Shown: piece after piece, positions 27,422 through 35,861 of the stretch
How the letters are laid out: every line of letters begins with the position of its first letter
Numbering within the stretch: the stretch's first letter is position 1
Source of the DNA: Flavisphingopyxis sp963800335
Lineage (GTDB): Bacteria; Pseudomonadota; Alphaproteobacteria; Sphingomonadales; Sphingomonadaceae
Assembly: GCA_963800335.1 (NCBI GenBank)
Contig: CAWDAN010000007.1
Span: forward strand, 372,001 to 436,000
Length of the DNA stretch: 64,000 nt
Direction: 5' to 3'
Translations under genes and position numbers: made by a program
The notes under the pieces: generated by a model
What the model saw: only the letters and a program-made list of their open reading frames with translations
Databases searched by the model: none
What the model was told of the DNA's origin: nothing

Positions 27422-28003
27422 AGGTGAAAGCGGTCCTGGAGGCAGAGCGAGAGAAAGTTTCCTAACAGCTGATGGCCGTGTTCGGTAGCGATGCTTTCGG
27501 GGTGAAACTGGACCCCGTGGATCGGCAGGTCGCGGTGTCGCAACCCCATGATGGCCCGGGCATCGTCGTGGCGCGTTGGCGATCAGGCGATCGCTAGCTC
27601 CCTCGACGATCAGCGAGTGATAGCGCGTTGCCGTGAATGGCGAGGGGAGGCCGGTAAACACGCCGCTGCGGTCGTGACGAACCGCAGATGTCTTGCCGTG
27701 CATCAACCCGCCCTGCGCGACCGTCATGCCGAAATGCTGCCCGATCGCCTGGTGACCGAGGCACACGCCGAGCAGGGGCTTGCCTGCAGCGGCGCACGCA
27801 GCGACTAGCGAGAGGCTGATCCCGGCATCGTAGGGCGTGCCTGGCCCGGGCGAGATCAGGATCCCGTCGCAGCCGCTTGCCATCGCTTCGTCCACGCCGA
27901 TCGCATCGTTGCGCCGGACATCGACCTCGGCGCCCAGCTCGACCAGATAATGGACCAGGTTATAGGTGAAGCTGTCGAAGTTATCGATGACGAGGATCAT
28001 CAT
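27418..28003 (-). CDS. trpG: anthranilate synthase component II (glutamine amidotransferase), one frameshift
   Basis: Supplies ammonia to anthranilate synthase. Class I amidotransferase: VIDNFDSFTYNLVHYL, oxyanion ISPGPGTP, nucleophile GVCLGHQAIGQHFG. The catalytic His/Glu lie in GVQFHPESIATEHG, readable only after removing one base near 27573 (ANAP-DDARAIMGLRH). The restored protein has 194 residues, the normal size, and ends at TGA 27418-27420, overlapping trpD. ATG 28003 or 28000. The partner gene trpE, usually just upstream, is absent; ppiD is 39 bp away. Confidence 0.93.
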
Positions 28004-28042
28004 GCGATATCCTCGCCGGACCTAGCAGGGCCCGTCAACGCC

Positions 28043-29975
28043 CTATTGGCTACCTGTCAGTTCGCGCTTGAGCGTGGCGATAGCGTCGGCGTTGAGCTTG
28101 ACCCCCATCGCCTTTTTCGCCGCGCTGAGCAGGCTGCCGACATATTCGTTGCCCATCGCGCTCGCCAGCTGCTTCGAAACGGCGTCGATCAATCCCGGCT
28201 CCTTGGTCGCGTCGCCCTCGTCGATCGAGTTCGAGATAGACGACCATCCAGCCAGCATTATCGCCAATCTCAAGCGTCTTGACCGACTTGGGTGCCATCG
28301 AAAACAGCAGCGATAGCTCGGGCGGAATGCGCTTTTCGGCACGGGCCATGTCGGCGCGCTTGCCGCCGATTTTCTGCGTCGTAAACGTCGGCACCTTTTC
28401 GGCCGCCACGGCCGCTTCGAGCTTTTCGCCCTTTTCGACCCGCGCGGCGATCTTGCGCGCAATCACTTTCGCGTTCTTGGCACCTTCGGCGAGGCGATAG
28501 TCGCGCGCGACTTGATCGCTGATATTCTTGAGTGGCGGTGGCGCGGCCGGAACGATGCGGGCGACATCGACCAACGCATAGCGCTTGTTTTCCTCGATCG
28601 GGACAATTTCGCCGAAATTTTCCTCGCTCGCGGCAAAGGCTGCGCTAACGACGGGCGCATACTCATCGGAAAGGACCCGAGAATCGTTACCGGGCAGCGT
28701 CCCACCCGCAGTTATCGCTTCGGTCGTATTGACCTTGAGGCCGCGTGCATCGGCGAGCTCGGCAATGTCGGCACCGCCGCCAAGCTGGTCCTGCAGGCTG
28801 TTATAAAGATCGATAAGTGCTTCCTGCCGTTTGCGCTCGACGAGCTGGGCACGAATGTCCTCGCGAACGCTGGCAAGCTCGCGCGCGGGCTTGCCATCAA
28901 TTGCCTCGACGCGGGTGATGACCCAGCCGAGCGGTCCCTTGAGCGGTCCGACGACTGCGCCCCTAGACGCTGCGAAAACCGCCTTGGCGGCAGCAGCGCC
29001 GATGCTTGAAGACAGATCGGAGGCAGCGGCGAAACTGGCCTCGCTGGCTGCGAGCCCGTTGGCACTGGCCGCCGCCTTAAGCGATGCGCCGCTCTTTGCG
29101 GCGCTCGCGATCTTGTCGGCAACCGCCTTGTCCGACGCGATGACCTGCGAAATCTTGCGGGTTTCGCTGGCGGCATAGTCAGCCTTGTTGTCGGCGTAAT
29201 ACTTGGCGATCTCGGCGTCGGTCACGGCGCCTGCCTTGCCGACCGTCTCTTCGCCGAATTCGGCGTAACGCACGACCCGGCGCTCGGGAATCGTATAGCG
29301 CGCGCCGTTCTTGGCATAGAAATCGGCAACCGCTTTCGCATCAGGTTCGCCGGTCGGCGCATAAGCCGCGGCGGGAAGGAAGGTCGCCCGCCCATCGCGC
29401 GCTTCAAGCAGCAACGAAGCATAGGGCAGCGTCAGGCCGGGAGCCAATTTGGTAATCCCGGTCACCGGCGCGGTCATCTGCCGGATCAGCAGCTGCCGGC
29501 GAATATCGTCGCGCAACGCCTTTTCGGTCAGGCCAACGCCCTTGATCGCCTGTTCGAAGCGCGTCTGGTCGAACGTGCCATCAATTCCGGCGAAAGCCGG
29601 GATCTTGCGAATCTCGGCATCTTCGAGCGCCTTGGTCGAACCGAAGCCCAGCTCCTTAGCATAGCCTTCAAGCGCCGCGCTGTTGACCATGGCGTCGAGC
29701 GTCTGGTCGACGCCGCCGCTTTCGACGAACGTCTTCATGTCGAGTGCGGGGTTTTCCTGGCGCGCCGCGTCGAACCGGCGACGCACCTCCTCGCGCAGTT
29801 CGCCAATCCCGATCGACGTGTCGCCAACGCGCGCGACATTGCCGCCCGCAACGCTGCTAAACGAAGAACTGCTGACGTCCGCGCCGGCAAACGCGATCGC
29901 GATGAGCGCGATGAACACGAGGCTGAGGAAAAGGCCGAGCTTCGAAGAGAATATCCGGCGAAAGAAGATGATCAT
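28043..29975 (-). CDS. PpiD/SurA-like peptidylprolyl isomerase, membrane anchored, one frameshift
   Basis: A periplasmic folding factor of 643 residues after correction. The N-terminus has a single membrane anchor (SKLGLFLSLVFIALIAIAFA), then a SurA_N-type chaperone region (about 50-190) and a parvulin-like domain (about 230-350). The parvulin part is Ala/Ser-rich and poorly conserved, so isomerase activity is doubtful. Near 28226 one extra base breaks the frame: without it VVYLELDDEGDATKEPG continues to AIATLKRELTGSQ. ATG 29975. It heads the operon with trpG, trpD, trpC and moaC. Confidence 0.85.
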
Positions 29976-29994
29976 GGGAATACTATCCGCGTGG

Positions 29995-30062
29995 GGGTTG
30001 AAGCAGCGCGAGGCGCCCTCGTTTGGCGCGGCTTTAAGGCCTAGGCGAGGCCGCTTCAACCC
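29995..30062. other. multi-branched inverted repeat between ppiD and tpiA
   Basis: An outer perfect 10-bp stem, GGGTTGAAGC (29995-30004) with GCTTCAACCC (30053-30062), encloses two smaller hairpins: CGAGG-CGC-CCTCG (30009-30021) and GGCCT-AGGCG-AGGCC (30038-30052). Together they can form a three-way junction. It lies 20 bp from the ppiD start, in the 5' leader of ppiD if transcribed leftward. Function unknown. Confidence 0.55.
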
Positions 30063-30074
30063 GCGATGAACCGC

Positions 30075-30092
30075 GCGCCCCGATCGGGGCGC
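30075..30092. repeat. perfect 18-bp palindrome
   Basis: GCGCCCCGATCGGGGCGC, a perfect palindrome followed by a G-run, about 90 bp before tpiA. It could be an operator or an RNA hairpin; no T-run is present on either side, so it is not a standard terminator. Confidence 0.4.
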
Positions 30093-30182
30093 GGGGGGAC
30101 TTGCGCGCCGAGGTCGAGCCCGCGTAGCAAGCGGTCGAGGGGGTTCGCCCAAACACGCACAGCATCAAGCGAGGAAGACAGC

Positions 30183-30933
30183 ATGTCCGAACGGCGCAAA
30201 TACATCGTCGGCAACTGGAAGATGAATGGCACGCAAGCCGATCTTGGCGAGGCCGCCGCGATTGCCGACGCGGCCAAGCAGGCAGGGGCCGTCGACGTCG
30301 CGCTGTGTCCTCCGGCTACGCTGGTCGGGCCGATGGCAGCGCGGACCGGCGATTTCCCGATCGGCGGACAGGACTGCCACCACGCCGAGGTCAGGGGCAT
30401 TTACCGGCTCGATTTCGGCGGCGATGCTGCGCGATGCCGGCGCCAGTCTCGTGATCGTCGGGCACAGCGAGCGGCGCGAAGGCTGCGGCGAGAGCGATGC
30501 AATCGTCAAGGCAAAGGCCGCACGGGCGCTGGCCGATGGCCTCGACGTTATCCTCTGCGTCGGCGAGAGCAAGACGATCCGCGATGCTGGCGATGCCGAA
30601 CGGCACGTCACGGCACAGCTTGACGCGTCGCTCCCGGCGTCGTTCGATCCGGTGCGGCTGGCCGTCGCCTATGAACCGATCTGGGCGATCGGCACCGGCG
30701 ATGTCGCGACCGTCGACGATGTCGTCGCGATGCACGCCGCGCTGCGCAACACGCTCGCCGGCCGGGTCGGTGACGATGCAGAGACCATGCGCCTGCTCTA
30801 TGGCGGCTCGGTCAATGGAACCAATGCGCCCGAACTGCTCGCCGCGGCCAATGTCGATGGCGCGCTGGTCGGTGGTGCGAGCCTTACTGCCGCCAAATTC
30901 GTGCCGATTATCGAGGCTGCCGCCGCGATCTGA
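30183..30933 (+). CDS. tpiA: triosephosphate isomerase, one frameshift
   Basis: Interconverts glyceraldehyde-3-phosphate and dihydroxyacetone phosphate. KYIVGNWKMNGT holds the N-terminal catalytic Lys, LVIVGHSERRE the catalytic His, AYEPIWAIGTGDVA the catalytic Glu and loop 6, and LLYGGSVNGTNA the phosphate site. An extra G near 30389 breaks the frame; removing it restores HHAESGAFTGSISAAMLRD and gives 249 residues, normal for bacterial TIM. ATG 30183 with CGAGGAAGACAGC upstream. Confidence 0.95.
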
Positions 30934-31022
30934 TATCGCTGTGGCTTGCCAGTTGAAGCGCAAAGCAATTGCGCCTATGTGCCGCGCCGACCATCTTCTT
31001 ATCCAGCCAGCGGTGCCCGTTC

Positions 31023-31433
31023 ATGCTTTTCCAGTTTCTCGTCGTCGTCCAGGCCCTTGTCGGCGCAGCCATGATCGGCGTCATCCTGATGCAAAAATCG
31101 GAGGGCGGCGGCCTTGGCGTCGGCGGGAGCCCGTCGGGGCTGATGTCGGCGCGCGGCGCGGCGGACCTACTGACCAGGGCAACCGGAATCCTGGCATTCC
31201 TCTTTGTCATCCTCAGCATTGCGCTCGCGGGACTTGCCTCGGTCAACCACAGCACCGGCCAGATCGGCGATTCGCTTTCGGCTACACCGGCACCGGCGAC
31301 CGATGTCGGCGCGGGCGTCCCGATCGACAGCGGCGTTCCGGAGGGCGACGATCCGCTGGCACAGGCCGCCAAGGACAGCGACGCGGCCAAGCCCGCCGCA
31401 CCCGCCAAGGATACTGGCGTCCCGATCGAATGA
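31023..31433 (+). CDS. secG: preprotein translocase subunit SecG
   Basis: A small SecYEG component assisting protein export. The 136 residues have two membrane helices (LFQFLVVVQALVGAAMIGVI and ATGILAFLFVILSIALAGL) flanking the typical LMQKSEGGGLGVGG...MSARGAADLLTR loop. A long acidic Ala/Pro/Asp-rich tail (about residues 75-136) is extra relative to E. coli SecG and common in alphaproteobacteria. It lies between tpiA and pyrG. Confidence 0.92.
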   Translation: MLFQFLVVVQALVGAAMIGVILMQKSEGGGLGVGGSPSGLMSARGAADLLTRATGILAFLFVILSIALAGLASVNHSTGQIGDSLSATPAPATDVGAGVPIDSGVPEGDDPLAQAAKDSDAAKPAAPAKDTGVPIE

Positions 31434-31574
31434 TCGCCGCGCGGGTGCGCTAACGCCACCCGACAGCCGCCCGCAGCGGAGCACTCGAACGAGTGCGCAT
31501 CGCGAATATATTTATGACTTGATGGATTCGCGCGCTTGCCACGCGACCCCAAGCACGACTAGGTCTTTTCTCCC

Positions 31575-33206
31575 ATGGCGCGGTTCATTTTCATCACCGG
31601 CGGCGTGGTCTCATCGCTCGGCAAGGGTCTAATGGCGGCAAGCCTCGCGGCGTTGCTGCAGGCGCGCGGCTACAAGGTCCGCATCCGCAAGTTCGATCCC
31701 TATCTGAACGTCGATCCGGGGACGATGTCGCCCTATCAGCACGGCGAAGTGTACGTCACCGACGACGGCGCCGAGACCGATCTCGATCTGGGCCATTACG
31801 AACGTTTTACCGGAGTCGCCGCGCGCCAGTCGGACAACATCACCTCGGGCCGGATTTACCAGACGATCATCCAGAAGGAACGGCGCGGCGACTATCTCGG
31901 TGCCACCGTCCAGGTCATCCCGCACGTCACCGATGCGATCAAGCAATTCGCGCTGGCCGAAACCGACGACCTCGATTTCGTCCTGTGCGAAATCGGCGGG
32001 ACTGTCGGCGACATCGAATCGCTGCCTTTCATGGAAGCGATCCGCCAGCTTAGGAACGAACTGGGTCACGACAACGCGATTTCGGTCCATGTCACGCTGG
32101 TCCCCTATATTGCCGCGGCAGGCGAGCTGAAGACCAAGCCGACACAGCACAGCGTGCGCGAACTGACCGGCCTGGGCATCCAGCCCGACCTGCTGCTGTG
32201 CCGCTCCGAGCACCCGCTGCCCGATAGTGATCGCGCCAAGATCGCGCAGTTCTGCAACGTCCGCAAGGAAGCGGTCATTCCCGCGCTCGACGCACCGAGT
32301 ATTTATAGCGTGCCGATGCAGTATCATGACGAGGGGCTCGACGCAGAGGTGCTTCGCGCGTTCGGCATCACCGACGCGCCCGGCCCCGACCTCAGTCGCT
32401 GGGACGACGTCATCGATCGCCATTCGCATCCCGAAGGCGAGGTCACGATCGGCGTGGTCGGCAAATATGTCGGGCTGCAGGATGCCTACAAGTCGCTCCA
32501 TGAAGCGCTCGTCCACGGCGGCATGGCCAACCGGGTCAAGGTCCACGTCCGCTGGCTCGATGCAGAACTGTTCGACGGCGACGAAGCACTCGCCGCCGAT
32601 CTCGAGCCGCTCGACGCGATCCTCGTACCCGGCGGGTTCGGCGAGCGCGGTAGCGAGGGCAAGATCGCCAGCGTGCGCTATGCCCGCGAAAACGCCATTC
32701 CGTTTTTCGGTATCTGTCTCGGCATGCAGATGGCATGCATTGAGGCGGCGCGGAATACCGCCGGGCTCGGTTCCGCCTCGACGACCGAATTCGGCACGAC
32801 AGACGAACCCGTAGTCGGCCTGATCAGCGAATGGATGAGCGAAGAGGGCCTGCAGAAACGCGAGGCCGACGGCGACCTCGGTGGCACGATGCGGCTCGGT
32901 GCGTATCCCGCGCGCCTGTCGGCCAACAGCCATGTCGCGGCGATCTATGACGCGACCGACATTTCCGAACGTCATCGCCACCGCTATGAGGTCAACTCGC
33001 ATTATCGCGAAGCACTTGAAGCAGGTGGCCTGATGTTCTCGGGCCTCTCGCCCGACGGCGAGTTGCCCGAAATCGTCGAGCGCCCCGACCATCCGTGGTT
33101 CATCGGTGTCCAGTTCCATCCCGAACTGAAATCGAAACCGTTCGACCCGCACCCGCTGTTCGCCAGCTTCGTCGCCGCGGCGGTCAAGCAGAGCCGACTG
33201 GTCTGA
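31575..33206 (+). CDS. pyrG: CTP synthase
   Basis: Aminates UTP to CTP with glutamine. The 543-residue protein has the synthetase domain (FIFITGGVVSSLGKGLMAAS, KFDPYLNVDPGTMSPYQHGE, EIGGTVGDIESLPF) and the class I amidotransferase domain with nucleophile Cys in FFGICLGMQMACIE and His/Glu in GVQFHPELKSKPF. ATG 31575. Downstream to the orphan at 33416 are 209 bp with several hairpins. Confidence 0.97.
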   Translation: MARFIFITGGVVSSLGKGLMAASLAALLQARGYKVRIRKFDPYLNVDPGTMSPYQHGEVYVTDDGAETDLDLGHYERFTGVAARQSDNITSGRIYQTIIQKERRGDYLGATVQVIPHVTDAIKQFALAETDDLDFVLCEIGGTVGDIESLPFMEAIRQLRNELGHDNAISVHVTLVPYIAAAGELKTKPTQHSVRELTGLGIQPDLLLCRSEHPLPDSDRAKIAQFCNVRKEAVIPALDAPSIYSVPMQYHDEGLDAEVLRAFGITDAPGPDLSRWDDVIDRHSHPEGEVTIGVVGKYVGLQDAYKSLHEALVHGGMANRVKVHVRWLDAELFDGDEALAADLEPLDAILVPGGFGERGSEGKIASVRYARENAIPFFGICLGMQMACIEAARNTAGLGSASTTEFGTTDEPVVGLISEWMSEEGLQKREADGDLGGTMRLGAYPARLSANSHVAAIYDATDISERHRHRYEVNSHYREALEAGGLMFSGLSPDGELPEIVERPDHPWFIGVQFHPELKSKPFDPHPLFASFVAAAVKQSRLV

Positions 33207-33239
33207 GCGGCGAGCGGCCACGCACGCTTCGTTGCCAGC

Positions 33240-33260
33240 GCGGACGAATTCCTCGTCCGC
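33240..33260 (+). terminator. hairpin downstream of pyrG, possible terminator
   Basis: GCGGACGA-ATTCC-TCGTCCGC, a perfect 8-bp stem 33 bp after the pyrG stop. No U-tract follows, so intrinsic termination is uncertain. A weaker hairpin CTGTAT...ATACAG follows at 33274-33293. Confidence 0.45.
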
Positions 33261-33333
33261 ATCGGTCCAAGCCCTGTATGCGGCCAAATACAGGCGCGTT
33301 TGAAGCTCTGAAGTTGATTCGATCGCGCCAGCG

Positions 33334-33350
33334 GCGTCCGTAACGGACGC
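33334..33350. other. hairpin upstream of orphan gene
   Basis: GCGTCCG-TAA-CGGACGC is a perfect 7-bp stem with a 3-base loop, 66 bp before the ATG of the orphan at 33416. It could be a second stop signal for pyrG transcripts or an element in the orphan leader. Confidence 0.35.
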
Positions 33351-33415
33351 AACCGATATTGCCGCTGCGGCGATGCCATGGCCTGCCCGCACCTTCTCGA
33401 AAAATGGAGGGTGCG

Positions 33416-34978
33416 ATGCCAGTAGTTAATCTCAATCCAGGTGCGGTTTTCAATGTCGGTGCCGGGGCGATACGCGGAATAGCGCATGTCTATCGAACCG
33501 GTCAGGGCTATCCCGATCCGGGCAATGTCGGCTGGGCACCCGATGGCGGCGCTGTCGTCGTGACGCCCCTAGCCGTCGGACATACCGCCAGTTTCTCGAT
33601 CAACGGCGCCGCAGGCATGATCGCTAATGGTTGCCCCAGCAAGGTCCAGGTCTTGTATGAAAACGCTGCCGCGATTCGCAATGCCGACATCCGCGAAAAT
33701 GCCGTTGGCCGAGTGATCAAACTGAACGCCAAACTGCCCAGGGCGAAGGGCGGCAAGGCTTCCTCGGCAAAAGACGACGCGCAGGCTCTCGCGTTACAAG
33801 ACGGCGACGATACGGCGGAACAGGCGATGTCGAAGCTAACCGCGCAGTGGTACAACGCGGTGTGTGCAGGCTGTGGTCTCGACCCGACGACTTTCCAGCT
33901 TGTCCAGGGCGCCACGCCGATCGGATCGACGTCCGAAACGCTGTGGAACATGCTCGACGTTGTTCCGCCGCTTTCGGTGAGCAATTATTACAACCCGGCA
34001 CAGTCCAACGTGTTTTCAACCGACTATGGCGCGGTCATCAACAACCTGAAGCCGCAGAACGCCGATAGCTTTCAGAATGACATGGGCGATTATTACGCGC
34101 AGTGGACGAGCTATCTCGCCAGCGTGACCGAGTTGCCCCAGGGCGGGATTCTGGCGTTGTTCGAGACATGGTCCCAGCTCCACATGCCGCCCGAACAGGC
34201 GCAGCAATGCTATACCGATTATCAGCAGGTGGCGCAGGGAGCGGTGCCGGTGGCGGTGCAGATGTGGCTGAATGCGGGCGGTGGAACCGGCGGGCGCAAG
34301 GCCTATAACGCGACGATCAACCAGTTGCAGTCGATGATCGCATCGGCACCGTCGAAACAGGTCACGCTCGATACCGCGAGCGAGTCCGCGGACGTGTCGC
34401 ACAGTTGGGCGAAGACCGAGGCGGGCGGCATCCTCGATTTCTTCGAAGCCGGCGGCGATGCAAGCTACGACGAACTGACGATGAAGCTCACCAGCGGCGG
34501 GCTGGTCATCAACGCCAATTTTCAGCGCCTCGTGACGTTCCCCGCCGGGCCGCTGTCTTCGGTCAGCAGCGATCCGATCCTTTCGCAGTACAAGCCATGG
34601 TATAGTTCGGCCGCGCTCAACCTCGCCTACCAGCACAATGACAATACCGTGTGGAAAAACACGCCGCCGACCTGGACCGATACCTTCGGGCCGAACGGCA
34701 ACATGCTCCGCACATCGAGCGCACTTGTCGTGGTCGACGGTATCACGATCTCGATGACATCGAGTCAGTCGTATTCGTCGTCCGAACAAACCCAGATAAA
34801 GACAGCGATCGAAGCCGGTTTCTGGCCGTTTTTCGAGGCGTCGGCATCGGGCGGCTGGACGCATGACGTGTCCTTCGCATCCGACGGATCGATGACGGTC
34901 AATTCGTCGTCGCCGGCCGGCAATCCAACGCTATTGGGGGTGATCGTGACGCCAATCGGCGGTGTCCTGATGATCTGA
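33416..34978 (+). CDS. uncharacterised 520-residue protein (orphan)
   Basis: I do not recognise this protein. ATG 33416 is preceded by a good GGAGG at 33406. It has no signal peptide or membrane helix. The N-terminal part (about 1-100) is beta-rich (NLNPGAVFNVGAGAIRGIAH); the middle (about 120-330) is Gln/Tyr/Trp-rich with DYYAQWTSYLASV. The C-terminal third is Ser/Thr/Asn-rich and looks like beta-sandwich (MLRTSSALVVVDGITISMTS, SSSEQTQIKTAIEAGFWPFF, SSPAGNPTLLGVIVTPIGG). Use of Asn, Gln, Ser and Tyr is higher than in its neighbours, and it stands alone between two conserved genes, which suggests acquisition. Stand-alone effector, lectin-like or structural roles are all open. Confidence 0.65.
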   Translation: MPVVNLNPGAVFNVGAGAIRGIAHVYRTGQGYPDPGNVGWAPDGGAVVVTPLAVGHTASFSINGAAGMIANGCPSKVQVLYENAAAIRNADIRENAVGRVIKLNAKLPRAKGGKASSAKDDAQALALQDGDDTAEQAMSKLTAQWYNAVCAGCGLDPTTFQLVQGATPIGSTSETLWNMLDVVPPLSVSNYYNPAQSNVFSTDYGAVINNLKPQNADSFQNDMGDYYAQWTSYLASVTELPQGGILALFETWSQLHMPPEQAQQCYTDYQQVAQGAVPVAVQMWLNAGGGTGGRKAYNATINQLQSMIASAPSKQVTLDTASESADVSHSWAKTEAGGILDFFEAGGDASYDELTMKLTSGGLVINANFQRLVTFPAGPLSSVSSDPILSQYKPWYSSAALNLAYQHNDNTVWKNTPPTWTDTFGPNGNMLRTSSALVVVDGITISMTSSQSYSSSEQTQIKTAIEAGFWPFFEASASGGWTHDVSFASDGSMTVNSSSPAGNPTLLGVIVTPIGGVLMI

Positions 34979-35028
34979 TCCGGACCGGGATAACGCGACT
35001 GCGGCGATCATCGGGTATCGCCAGCACC

Positions 35029-35067
35029 AAAAAAGAGGATCGATACCGCGCGATATCGATCCTCTTT
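35029..35067 (-). terminator. strong intrinsic terminator of hsp20
   Basis: A perfect 14-bp stem (35032-35045 with 35054-35067, AAAGAGGATCGATA and its complement) with an 8-base loop. On the minus strand it is followed by a run of six T. It starts 20 bp after the hsp20 stop. The symmetric A/T ends may also stop plus-strand transcripts of the orphan gene. Confidence 0.85.
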
Positions 35068-35086
35068 CACATCTGCGACGCGAAAA

Positions 35087-35548
35087 TCAGGCCGCGTCGC
35101 GCTTGTCCTCGACGACGTCGGTAGAGCGCGTGTTGATTGCGATACTCTGCGGCTTCATCGCTTCGGGGACTTCGCGCAGCAGGTCGATGATCAGCATGCC
35201 ATCGGCGAGATCGGCGCCCTCTACGCGAACGAAATCGGCGAGCTCGAAGCGCCGTTCGAAGCTCCGCGTGGCGATGCCGAGATGCAGGTAATTCGCCCGG
35301 TCGTTATCGGCCTCGGCTTTCTTGCCTTCGACCAGCAGCAGGTTCTGCTGCGCGGTAATCTCGATCTCGTCCTGGCGGAAGCCGGCGACAGCGAGCGTTA
35401 TCCGAAAGCGATCGTCATCGATCTTTTCGATATTGAACGGCGGATAATTGTCTCCGGCCGAGCGCGCGCTGGTGTTTTCAAGCGCATCGAACAAGCGGTC
35501 GAAACCGACCATCGTGCGGCGATAGGGGGTGAAATCGATACGGGTCAT
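35087..35548 (-). CDS. Hsp20 family small heat-shock protein (IbpA-like)
   Basis: An ATP-independent holdase of 153 residues. The N-terminus RIDFTPYRRTMVGFDRLFD is typical of alphaproteobacterial class A small heat-shock proteins. The alpha-crystallin domain runs from about residue 35 (YPPFNIEKIDDDRFRITLAV) to about 130 and includes IATRSFERRFELADFV. The C-terminal IAI motif (QSIAINTR) is present. I choose ATG 35548, 7 bases after AAGGA, over an upstream ATG at 35563. Expression is probably heat-controlled at two levels: a sigma-32-like promoter and a leader hairpin masking the ribosome site. Confidence 0.93.
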   Translation of the reverse strand: MTRIDFTPYRRTMVGFDRLFDALENTSARSAGDNYPPFNIEKIDDDRFRITLAVAGFRQDEIEITAQQNLLLVEGKKAEADNDRANYLHLGIATRSFERRFELADFVRVEGADLADGMLIIDLLREVPEAMKPQSIAINTRSTDVVEDKRDAA

Positions 35549-35574
35549 GTCAAATCCTTCCAAAGCAAAGTGAC
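35549..35574 (-). promoter_or_regulatory. candidate ROSE-like RNA thermometer hairpin masking the hsp20 ribosome site
   Basis: In the minus-strand leader, GTCA-CTTT (35574-35567) can pair with AAGG (35559-35556) and TGAC (35552-35549), burying the GGAAGGA ribosome site next to the ATG. The upper strand contains TTTGCTTT, recalling the UYGCU box of ROSE thermometers. Two further hairpins precede it: GCGCGGC...GCCGCGC, and GAGGTGCC-TTTT-GGGCCTC. ROSE elements before small heat-shock genes are known in alphaproteobacteria; this instance is inferred. Confidence 0.5.
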
Positions 35575-35639
35575 GATATTGCGAGGCCCAAAAGGCACCT
35601 CTGGTTGCGCGGCTCCCGAATGAGACGCCGCGCCGATCG

Positions 35640-35667
35640 ATGTGGAAATATAGCGTATGATTTCAAG
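35640..35667 (-). promoter_or_regulatory. putative sigma-32 (RpoH) promoter of hsp20
   Basis: CTTGAAA (35667-35661) and CCACAT (35645-35640) are 15 bases apart on the minus strand, close to the heat-shock consensus CTTGAAA...CCCATNT. It would give a leader of about 85 bases before the ATG at 35548. Confidence 0.5.
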
Positions 35668-35690
35668 GGGTGGTTCGCGTGTTACGCACC

Positions 35691-35723
35691 AAAAAAAAGC
35701 GCCCGGGTTTTGAACCCGGGCGC
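35691..35723 (-). terminator. strong intrinsic terminator of a minus-strand small transcript
   Basis: An 11-bp perfect GC-rich stem (GCGCCCGGGTT, 35699-35709, with 35713-35723) and a 3-base loop. On the minus strand it is followed by eight T (A-run at 35691-35698). No protein gene on that strand ends here, so it most likely ends a small RNA. Confidence 0.85.
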
Positions 35724-35855
35724 AGCGTGACGAAACTTTCGCCATCCCCCTTTTGGCGGTAATTCCTTAGTGATCACCGCCGAAGGCGACGATCGGACCC
35801 CGACCTGGTCCGGCTCCGACGGCGAAGGATTTCTCCTGCGCTCCATCGTTCGGAT
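35691..35855 (-). ncRNA. candidate small RNA, about 165 nt
   Basis: A minus-strand unit bounded by a sigma-70-like promoter (35862-35890) and a strong terminator (35691-35723). Between them are stable hairpins: AGGA-GAAA-TCCT with a GNRA loop (35826-35837), CGGACC with GGTCCG (35794-35812) and GGCGGT with ACCGCC (35755-35781). An unpaired AAAAGGGGGA stretch near 35745-35754 could bind pyrimidine-rich targets. A 54-codon open frame overlaps it but includes the terminator stem and uses rare AGG/AGA codons, so I prefer a non-coding RNA. I could not match it to a known family. Confidence 0.5.
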
Positions 35856-35861
35856 AGGCAT

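Noticed and set aside
26432..28003. A fused TrpG-TrpD protein of 523 residues
   Set aside because: The linker region is not protein-like, while the other frame continues TrpG through its catalytic FHPES motif to a stop that overlaps the trpD ATG. A one-base insertion explains the fusion.
31629..33392. A 587-codon open frame antisense to pyrG, and similar long antisense frames opposite pdhA, gyrA and dnaE
   Set aside because: Mirror frames are common in GC-rich coding DNA. They lack ribosome sites and family motifs and lie over strongly conserved genes.
35691..35850. A 54-codon gene in the candidate small RNA
   Set aside because: It includes the terminator stem and T-run, uses rare AGG and AGA codons, and has no good ribosome site. 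A structured RNA explains the region better, though a peptide is not excluded.
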